DNA of 64,000 nucleotides from Gigaspora margarita (Eukaryota > Glomeromycota > Glomeromycetes > Diversisporales > Gigasporaceae), in contig WTPW01000011.1 in assembly GCA_009809945.1 (NCBI GenBank), forward strand, positions 211,597-275,596. The letters run 5' to 3'. Each line of letters starts with the position of its first letter. Within the stretch, counting starts at the first letter, position 1. Made by a program: the position numbers and the translations under genes. The notes under the pieces are model-generated. The model saw only the letters and a list, made by a program, of their open reading frames with translations. It did not search any database and had not been told where the DNA came from. Positions 56,421 to 64,000 of the stretch are shown here, in pieces.

Positions 56421-57810
56421 ATGACTCTACTTATACTATTACTAGATTATAGTACAATATCCATGGTTAATTATATATCCATATTAATATATAAAGGCTT
56501 AAACATGGAACGACTCAACAACTACAAATATAGCTACTTTCAGAAACAAAGAATATTCAACCAAACTCAAAAATTAAGACACAATATATCTAAAAAAAAC
56601 AAGGCCATTGTGAAGTGGCTGAGTTTGGAAGATCAGGAATTATTATGTCTAATTAGACAAACAGCTGAGACATATGACTAGATAGAATACAAAATAGCAT
56701 CTAAACAAACAGTCTCTTTAGAAGAAACAGATTTAATCCAGTGCTCTGACTTGACACATAAGGATACACAAACTCATTTGAATACAAAAGAAGTTTTAAT
56801 CCTGGCAGAATATGGTACTAAGGACTATAGCACACTCAAACTACAAGAAGCACTTAATAATAACACAAGCAAGAATGCTGCTAGTAAAAGAAAGAGATAT
56901 TCAGAATCCCCACAAGAGAATACAAACAAACAGTCCCTTACTCTTACTGAAATTATCATACAAAATTCTAAATGCTCCAAAGAAGATATCACAGTTTTAG
57001 CTTAACAAAACACTAAAGGTACTATTCTATCACTAAAGGATAAACAATCTATATCAAAGACAAAACAAGAAGATATTTATGCTTACAATAGATGGTTACT
57101 AGAGATGAGGCAGAGGCTTTACAAAACCTATTTTGGCCTCCAAAAACAAAATAAAGCCTACTCAATATATTACACTTTGGGACTTACCCAAAGAAGCTAG
57201 AATTAGCCAAATAAGAAGATATTTAAATAAATATGAACGCACTAGCATTATTGAATAGCAAGAAAATAAAAATACAAAAGCAGTATATATTAAACTAGAA
57301 TACAGAAGCAAAAAAGAAAAAACAATTCTAAAGAATTGTTGGTCAATTCATTATAATGCTAGTAGATTATGTAGAATAACTCTAGGGTTTTTTAACAAGG
57401 AAGTGCTAATTGAGAGGAATAGATTCAAAGCTAAAATAACAAACATCCCAAATCACATCCCAGAAATAGTACTTCTCTGACAACTAAAGTCGCATAAAGT
57501 AAAAATACTTCATATTCCCTTAAATAGTAATAACAATCAAAGCAGCATAGCTTGATTATATTTTAGGTCCCAAGTGGACCTTGAAAATAGTATCAACTCC
57601 ACATTACACTGTTATAATACAAAATTAGTATGGAGCAAAGCCATGAGCATAATAGGTACAAATAAATATAAGAACATAGATGCTAGAAAGAATACACTAA
57701 GAAGAAGTCTATTAGACAAAACCAACATCAGTCCAAGCACTCAAAGAATAACAAAAGTTGAGAAACAGGCATTTTCTTCTTTTTCTAGAAAGAAAAGACC
57801 TCAATCAGAT
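56421..57810 (+). pseudogene. LINE-2 ORF1
   Basis: N-terminal pieces at 56421-56681 (KLRHNISKKNKAIVKWLSLE) and 56751-57005. The RRM-like domain (57172-57600, with stops) reads TLWDLPKEARISQIRRYLNK, GFFNKEVLIERNRFKAKI and ILHIPLNSNNNQ, aligning with the same landmarks in LINE-1 ORF1 (TVWDIS, GFFDKEVLLQRNNFKTK, VYLPNNSNGN). A basic Ser-rich tail ends at the TAA at 57811. The two copies are clearly homologous but diverged, so they are different subfamilies. Confidence 0.72.
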
Positions 57811-58139
57811 TAACAATCGAGTTCTAAAGAACATTCAAGACCCAACAAGTCAGTTAACTTAGGTTCCAAAGCAAAGTATACAGAAAAGAAAAATATTAGC
57901 TAAACTGACTTATTACAAGAAATTTTGGAAAGATTGAACTGCCTAGAAATATCCCAGAAGGAGGTGCCCTCGTGCTCCTAATAGCACTCTAGTTGAATTA
58001 ACAAATATAGATAAGACAAAGCTACCTGCAAGCACTCTTATCCAAAACATACTATAACATCATGAAACACAAAGCAGGAACACTAACATTAGAATAAGTA
58101 ATATACAGAGTGAACACTTAGTATATAATAATTATAACA

Positions 58140-59055
58140 ACATTAATAACACTCCCAGTTATCAAAACAGTACTCTTAAAATAGCATGTCACAACCTTAA
58201 TAGTTTAAAACAAACCAATTAAAAACTTTGGACATTAATTAAATGGGCTGAAGAAGATAAAATTAATATACTATGTCTGGCTAAAACTAATATTAATAGC
58301 AAGAAGGGCCACTTTCTAACCCTGCGAGACAGAAATTTTGTGAGTTTTTGGGTAGATGCAAATTAGGACAAGAAAAAAGGCTCAGGGTAGTCCTGCTAAT
58401 CAATAAGCAATGGCAAAAGTATCTTGGTAAAATTGATTAATAGAATGAATATGCAATAGAAGCAAAATTCTATCTCAAAAATTGTGAACTTACTATTATT
58501 ATAGTTTATATTCCACCTAATGATTAAGAAACAAATAAGTGCATCTAACAAAAAATTGTCACCAAATATATGAATAGATCTATAAATTCATACTTTATTA
58601 TACTAGGTGATTTTAATCACATTCTAGATATGGATCTTGACAAATCATTACAATCTGAACCCCAACATAACAAAAAATTTTCACTTCACAAATGGATGCA
58701 AAGGCAGGATTTCTTTGATTCTTACAGACTAGCTAACTCTAGTAGAAAGGAATTTACCTGGTCTAATGGAAGGTCAAGTATAAGAATTGACTAGATATGG
58801 TTCTCGGAGAACCTCTAGATTTTTTGAAGATGCATATATTTTGTACATAAATGTTTGTACTAGAAAGGACCACAACCTAGCAGCAGCAAGCTTTAATATG
58901 CATGGACTGATTTCAAAAAATTCACTAGTCCTGAACTACAAAAAACAAGACAGACAGGTTTTTGAATATGAAAAAGCAAATAAAGAAAATGGCAATCTTT
59001 TATATACATCAATTTTGTGTAACATTATCAGTCAGAGAATATATCACACCTGTTA
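58140..59055 (+). pseudogene. LINE-2 ORF2, endonuclease only
   Basis: KIACHNLNSLKQTN (Asn motif), INILCLAKTNINSK (catalytic Glu position reads Lys: AKTN for xETN), YFIILGDFNHILDMDLD (58591-58641), FTWSNGRSSIRID then TAG, and RKDHNLAA (SDHN motif with Ser changed). Stops between blocks. The Glu-to-Lys change alone would inactivate the nuclease. Confidence 0.8.
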
Positions 59056-59061
59056 ATATAT

Positions 59062-60062
59062 GAGTATTAGTTCATAATAAAAATTATAATAAAAACATAT
59101 AAATTTACTATAAACTTTAAGCAAAACATTCTTTTCAGCTTACAGATTAACTTTTTTTCAAACTTTGGGATTAAGCATATCGAGGATAGTAGATTAAGGT
59201 TATTTAGAACACTTTTTTAAAATTTTGCAAATTTTGTACAAATCAAAAATGTAACTTCATGAAAAACCAATGTTTGCTAATTTGAAGATGATAAATATAT
59301 GTAAAAACATGCTCTGAACAACTTTACTTAGGCAACGAAAGTAGGTTACCTTGTAAGAAAAATGGGTTATCTATGCACTAAAGTTAAAATTTATCGTATT
59401 TCATGATAAAACTTTTTTCTTTATTAGGTAATCTACTTTGGGCTCTTAAGCAAAGTTATTCAGCATGTAATTTTACATTATATTTAAAGTTGAAATGCGT
59501 TTTATGGACCTTTTACTAAGTGAAAAATGGGTTTTAAGTTAGAAAAATTTTTTTTTAAAAAAATTTTTTTAAAAATATTTTTCTAGCTTTAAACCTATTT
59601 TTTACTTAGTAAAAGGTTCGTAAAACATGTTTCAACCTCAAATATGATATAAAATTACATGCCGAACAACTTTGCTTAAGAGCCCAATGTAGGTTACCTA
59701 ATAAAGAAAAAAGTTTTATTATAAAATACGATAAATTTTAACTTTAGTACATAGATAACCCATTTTTCTTACAAGGTAACCTACTTTTGTTGCCTAAATA
59801 TAGTTGTTCAGAGCATGTTTTTATATATATTTATTATTTTAAAATTAGCAAACATTGGTTTTTCGCGAAGTTATATTTTCGATTTGTACAAATTTTGCAA
59901 AATTTTAAAAAAGTGTTCTAAATAACCTTAATCTACTATCCTCGATGTGCTTAATCCCAAAGTTTGAAAAAAGTTAATCTGTAAGCTGAAAAGAATGGTT
60001 TACTTAAAGTTTATAGTAAATTTATATGTTTTTATTATAATTTTTACTATTATTTGTCACTC
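59062..60062. mobile_element. 1-kb near-perfect palindrome (foldback element)
   Basis: Arms of about 500 bp meet near 59562 in a run AAAAATTTTTTTTT with its inverse. The arms stay aligned throughout: GAGGATAGTAGATTAAGGTT on the left against AACCTTAATCTACTATCCTC at 59922-59941, and AGTAGGTTACCTTGTAAGAA against TTCTTACAAGGTAACCTACT. A few percent mismatches and small indels separate the arms. TA is next to both ends (59059-59060; 60063 on), consistent with a mariner-type MITE. It truncates LINE-2. Non-coding. Confidence 0.9.
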
Positions 60063-60214
60063 AGTATGATATGCATCCTGACTATTATGTATATCAAATA
60101 TTCTCGACCAATCAGATCAGTTTATTATTTCAAATTATTTTTGTGTAACAGAGTACAACAGTGAGAGTATGTAATGTTTTTAACCAATACAAATGTATAA
60201 AACTAACTACTATA

Positions 60215-60510
60215 CTATCTTTAAACACTGTTGCTATAATCCCACAAGGCTTAAATCCTAATGCAATAGGCAAGAAAGATGCGTTGGTTGAGTTGGTCTG
60301 AGGGTTAGAGTTTCAAAGTCTTGCTACGGCAGTTCTCAAACTAAGATAAGTATAGTTCAGGTTACTTCTTGTATTCCTCTTTTAGATTAGTACTAATCGA
60401 TATTCTTCTATTTATTCCAGGGTTGAAGTTAGAAGGTTTGATTTTAATCCTGAACTTTGTTCATGATTTTATGTGACTGGAGTAATCAGGTTCAAAGATC
60501 AGCTTAGATG
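60215..60510 (+). repeat. Dispersed repeat, inverted copy at 52050-52330
   Basis: GGCTTAAATCCTAATGCAAT, GTCTTGCTACGGCAGTTCTC and GAACTTTGTTCATGATTTTA align with the minus strand of 52050-52330. Non-coding in both places. Confidence 0.6.
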
Positions 60511-60636
60511 ATCAATATAAGCACACATGGGTATGGGTACGGGAATGAATTTATTGGTATTTAATTGTTCGATAAATAAGATAATCAATGAACTAATTGA
60601 TTCGGGTTTTATATAAATACAATTGATTTACTAAGA

Positions 60637-60818
60637 GCATGACGGAAGTTGTATTTGATTGGCCGTGGCAGATCATGCAGATCATGCAGATCATAAATGT
60701 GATTGGTTAATATTTTATCACAGGTTATAACGATGATTGGCTAAACGAAAGTACCGGTGGTGCCCCATCACCTACTTCTTTATAAAAAAATTTTGCCACA
60801 AAAAAAAAAAAAAAAAAA
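60637..60818 (+). promoter_or_regulatory. Promoter-like block, copy 1 (no gene attached)
   Basis: About 180 bp repeated at 61488-61667. Contains three ATTGG (inverted CCAAT) motifs at 60658, 60702 and 60735, three GATCATGCA words, a TATA-like CTTTATAAAAAAATTTTGCC (60778 on) and an A tract. What follows is not the gene's first exon, so this copy is orphaned. Confidence 0.6.
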
Positions 60819-61363
60819 NGAACGTAAAAATTAAAAGTCAAATAATAAAATGTTCTCCAATTTGGATAAAATTTCAGTTTATATGCATTTTGCTCTTCCA
60901 AACAAGTTTACTTAAGCGGACATTTCGATTTACATAGTAAAATTTAGACTTTACTATGTAGCAACTATTATCGACCCGGGTTCAAGACATAATAATTGAA
61001 ATATGTATGGTAATAAAAGGGGTGTATTTTTTTAAATTTAGGGATTAAGGTTAGAGGTTAGTTTTAGAGTAGAGTATAAATGGGGTTTAGAGGTTTATTT
61101 GCTAAGTACTTTTTTTTACTAGAATAATTCGACATCATGATTATAGTAATCAGATGAATACTATATTTATTGTCGGGGATGATGCTGAAATCGGATGATG
61201 CTAAAATCCACGTGATCGCTGTATCATCGGATTTCCTAAAATTTCTGAAAATTGTGTAAACAATTGATCTACACTACATAATCAAAACAATCGAATGGGA
61301 TCGGTTAGAGTGGGGTCACATAAATCGCATCTTTGATATATATACATATAAAAGACCTTCTAA

Positions 61364-61485
61364 CTGTATCAAAACAGCATCCCTAACCCTAACCCTAAAC
61401 ACGAGGCCATTTTTTTGTTAGTGGTTTTATAGATGCTTTTTGCCTCGTGGTTAGGGTTAGGAATAGGGTCGCCTTTTTGATACAG
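61364..61485. repeat. Inverted repeat of telomere-like sequence
   Basis: A 44-bp left arm (61364-61407) with CCCTAACCCTAACCCTAAAC and a 44-bp right arm (61442-61485) with GGTTAGGGTTAGGAATAGGG are reverse complements apart from a few mismatches; both outer ends read CTGTATCAAAA inwards. The 34-bp loop is GC-poor. TTAGGG is the common fungal telomere repeat. Confidence 0.8.
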
Positions 61486-61487
61486 TG

Positions 61488-61667
61488 GCATGACGGAAGT
61501 TGTATTTGATTGGCCGTGGCAGATCATGCAGATCATGCAAATCATAAATGTGATTGATTAATATTTTAGCACAGGTTATAATGATAATTGGCTAAACGAA
61601 AGTACCGGTGGTGCCCCATCACCTACTTCTTTATAAAAAAATTTTGCCGCAAAAAAAAAAAAAAAAA
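61488..61667 (+). promoter_or_regulatory. Promoter-like block, copy 2, upstream of the gene
   Basis: Same block as 60637-60818, with the TATA-like TTTATAAAAAAATTTTGCC at 61630, about 50 bp before the ATG at 61685. The ATTGG motifs at 61508 and 61580 remain; the middle one reads ATTGA. This is likely the core promoter of the downstream gene family. Confidence 0.6.
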
Positions 61668-61955
61668 TTCTGACGTCGCGTAAAATGACAACAATAAATC
61701 TTGGCCCCTGCTCAATTATTAACTGTACCTATACTAATGTTAAGTTTCGTAAACTTACGGAGTTTGNATATGAAAAATGTTACAATAAACGAATGCTGGA
61801 AGTATACCCTTACCTTGAAGTCAGAAAACAACTTTGCCACCCACATTACTGTAAAATTGTAGAAGCTGATAGAAACCTACAAAGGCGTGAAAAAAAAATA
61901 TGTAATCAAAAAAAAAATTCGGAAACAATTAAACCTGTATCAAATAATAATACGG

Positions 61956-62032
61956 GTAATAAGTTATATTTTAATTTATTTTTTTAATTTTTTTTTTTTT
62001 ACAAGTTTTAATTTTTTATTTAATTTGAATAG
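61956..62032 (+). other. Intron 1
   Basis: GTAATAAG donor, T-rich tract, TTGAATAG acceptor; 77 bp. Splicing joins NNNT with EEPTFASYIDIL in frame. Confidence 0.75.
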
Positions 62033-62469
62033 AGGAACCAACATTCGCTTCGTATATAGACATATTAACGAAAGCATTATATCACATACAACGTAGAGAG
62101 GGTGCTAGTTTGGAACTAGATCCAGTAAAATTCGAACATATGATCGAAGCTACTAATCCACAACTTAAGGGGTTTTTTAATTATATTATGAATGCAATTA
62201 TTCCAAAAGAACGCTCTGCCTATAATGTAAATGAATCAAAAAAGTCAATTGTTGGCTTATGCTATATGTTAGCAGGTTTGTGCAACAAATTTGTAAATCA
62301 ACACAAACTAGAAGTTGGGTTATATTTAATGGCATCAGGGGCAACATGGGAGGCAATTAACACGATGTCAACTCTTGGGTATTCGGTATGCGCTAAAACA
62401 GTGGAGGAATATCGAAAACAAATTCAAAAAAAACATGTATCTAAAATTGAAAACCATTTTATTGAAAAT

Positions 62470-62549
62470 GTAAATGTAAATTAAAATTATTTGTATTTAC
62501 TATATACATTTATTATTAATAAAATTTAAATTATATATTATATAAATAG
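62470..62549 (+). other. Intron 2
   Basis: GTAAATG donor and ATAAATAG acceptor, 80 bp. Splicing joins NHFIEN with KNLFHVYNIDDYH in frame. Confidence 0.7.
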
Positions 62550-64000
62550 AAAAATTTATTTCACGTTTACAATATTGACGATTATCATGCAATCCACGAA
62601 AATTGTAGACCTGATACTGTATCAACTTCGACTGCAAATCATTTTGCTACTTTCGTAGCAAAACCAGTTAGCGAATCTTTTTCTGTACAACTTACATCTA
62701 ACGGAGTGTCTGTTCATAATCCGGAAAACGTCAAGGCATCAAAAATCTGCTGGTATTTACTAAATGTATATACCGGGGTTTTCGATATTTCATATATGGA
62801 CTATCAATCGTATAAAATTTCACAAGGTTTAATAATCAATACATTCGATCCAATTGAAATGCTAACCATACATAGTTACGCTAATAATATAGTAGAACGT
62901 AAGGAGGAGAGGTCAATGCGAGGACTTCAACTCGTAGGATTTAGGGAACAACACTTGCATATGGTCAAGGATTATCTTAAATATTATCCTATTAATAAAT
63001 AGTAAAACGCAGCATTTAGATAGACAAGTCGCACCTGTTGTGGCTAACTGGCCTGGCCAGCTCTTTATTAGGAAATTGCTATATTTACAAAAATCGACTA
63101 ATACAAATTTTGTTATTCCACAGCAAATCGAATCATTTTTACCCATGTTGGGCCCATTACATTTATCTTTAAATAGTAGGGAACACATTATACTAATCTA
63201 TCATTCTTTTTTGAAAAAATGTTCCATTACGTATTCGAAAAAAAAAATTGGCAAAGAAACCTCAACCATGAAGGATAAACCTTTTATTGGAGCTTGCACA
63301 AAACGGCTGGTTAAAAATAAAGGACAAAATTATAAAAAAATTTGGAAAAGTATGCAAAGATGTCGAGTATCGAACGATGATTGACTTACTTGATAATATT
63401 ATTCCGTCAACGCTTGAAATCTATGCTACTCTATTTTGATCGGGTTTGTTCAACGAATATGTAGAGACAGTCTTTCGTATTTGGACCTTCACTCTGCGAT
63501 GGAAACGAAAGAACTATAATAAGGCCCCTCTTATGTTTTTGTCTGATTTATTCTACTGGAATGATAACGGTCATCCTTTTTTAAATGTTATAAAAAATCA
63601 TTTGACTAGTTTTAATGAATATTATGTAGAAAACACCCATAGTCGAATTCGTGCCAATACATCAAAAAATACAACAGCGGATAATGTGATAAAGCAAGCA
63701 TATGTTATTATGGATCACAATCCAGTGTTTAAAGACACGTATTGTAAAACATGACGATATCCATATAATGCAACAACTCTTGATTTCTTATATGAAAAAA
63801 CAGCCCTTTTTCTTTTACAATATTTTCAAGACGTATTTTATAATCATGGTAAAAGCATTCCAATTCCCAATAAAAAAACTACAGAGAATGCAGAGAAAAT
63901 AAATCTACAAAAAAAAGCGTCCCCCAAAAATTCTACTAACAAAACCTCCACCAAAAAAAACTCTACCAAAGCTCCTGCCAAAGCCCCTGCCAAAAAAACC

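Larger units (their letters stand above)
56280..59055 (+). mobile_element. Second LINE, 3'-truncated
   Basis: Same organisation as the LINE at 8379-15925: leader with CAAACAAATAAACAA words, ORF1 with RRM-like domain, and APE endonuclease. It stops inside ORF2 where the 59062-60062 palindrome begins. RT and everything downstream are absent. Confidence 0.8.
61685..64000 (+). pseudogene. Multi-exon gene of unknown family, broken, runs off the window
   Basis: Exon 1 (61685-61955) starts MTTINLGPCSIINCTYTNV and holds a Cys/His cluster (CSIINC, EKCYNK, LCHPHYC), probably a zinc finger. Intron 1 (61956-62032, GT..AG, phase 1). Exon 2 (62033-62469) includes FKFNYIM-like helices, ERSAYNVNESKKSIVGLCYM and ASGATWEAINTMSTLGYS. 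Intron 2 (62470-62549, phase 0). Exon 3 begins KNLFHVYNIDDYHAIHENCR, then TANHFATFVAKP. It continues past a break at 63000 with VANWPGQLFIRKLLYLQKS, MLGPLHLSLNSREHII, DLFYWNDNGHPFL, FNEYYVENTHSRIRAN and a Lys/Pro/Ala-rich tail (STKAPAKAPAKK) at the edge. Stops (63437, 63752) and frameshifts (near 63000, 63210, 63380) show a pseudogene. I associate this with a multicopy family in Rhizophagus-type genomes (memory only); function unknown. Confidence 0.7.

Noticed and set aside
59062-60062. Palindrome as a pure assembly artefact
   Set aside because: The arms differ by several substitutions and indels, so one arm is not a copied read of the other; long reads would still be needed for the junction.

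Overview
The window is a very AT-rich, intron-bearing eukaryotic sequence made almost entirely of nested transposable elements, with one multi-exon gene copy at the right edge. Base composition, LINE proteins with an RRM-like ORF1, an unusually built Ty3/gypsy element, short introns (about 80 bp) and the right-edge gene family all suggest an arbuscular mycorrhizal fungus (Glomeromycotina, Rhizophagus-like). That assignment is from memory of the protein families and is not proven here. Scattered N runs (near 677-728, 33192-33419, 50436-50453) point to a draft assembly.

Layout. 0-8.3 kb: minisatellites, a SINE inserted with a clear target-site duplication (TSD), and a dense cluster of foldback (MITE-like) elements. 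8.38-15.93 kb: a full-length but inactivated LINE with 17-18 bp TSD, ORF1, APE endonuclease, reverse transcriptase, RNase H, C-terminal zinc finger and poly(A) tail. 17.5-20.7 kb: more foldbacks, a T-rich repeat array and a second SINE. 20.83-25.05 kb: a 924-bp non-autonomous element (TSD TAAAATAA) that carries a 3.29-kb hAT transposon nested inside it (TSD TTTGATCC). 25.33-35.41 kb: a complete Ty3/gypsy LTR element with 514/517-bp LTRs, gag, protease, a Cys-rich insert, RT, RNase H, integrase and an extra ORF before the 3' LTR, all broken by stops and frameshifts. 36.95-38.25 kb: a decayed Tc1/mariner element. 38.41-40.38 kb: a hAT-like non-autonomous element carrying a tandem array of exon/intron-like units. 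42.8-48.0 kb: a second, older gypsy element with a long acidic linker between RNase H and integrase. 48.2-53.8 kb: tandem repeats and unassigned AT-rich DNA. 54.4-55.3 kb: a third gypsy fragment split by a 303-bp MITE. 56.3-59.05 kb: a second LINE cut off by a 1-kb near-perfect palindrome (59.06-60.06 kb). 60.6-64 kb: a duplicated promoter-like block with a telomere-repeat hairpin between the copies, then a multi-exon gene copy (pseudogene) that runs off the right end.

Functionally the window holds no intact gene that I can defend. The elements would have supplied one another's machinery: the LINEs could mobilise the SINEs, hAT transposase the hAT-like non-autonomous elements, and mariner transposase the TA-flanked foldbacks. 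Many stops in the gypsy element and the right-edge gene look like CGA-to-TGA changes, as expected from deamination of methylated CpG.
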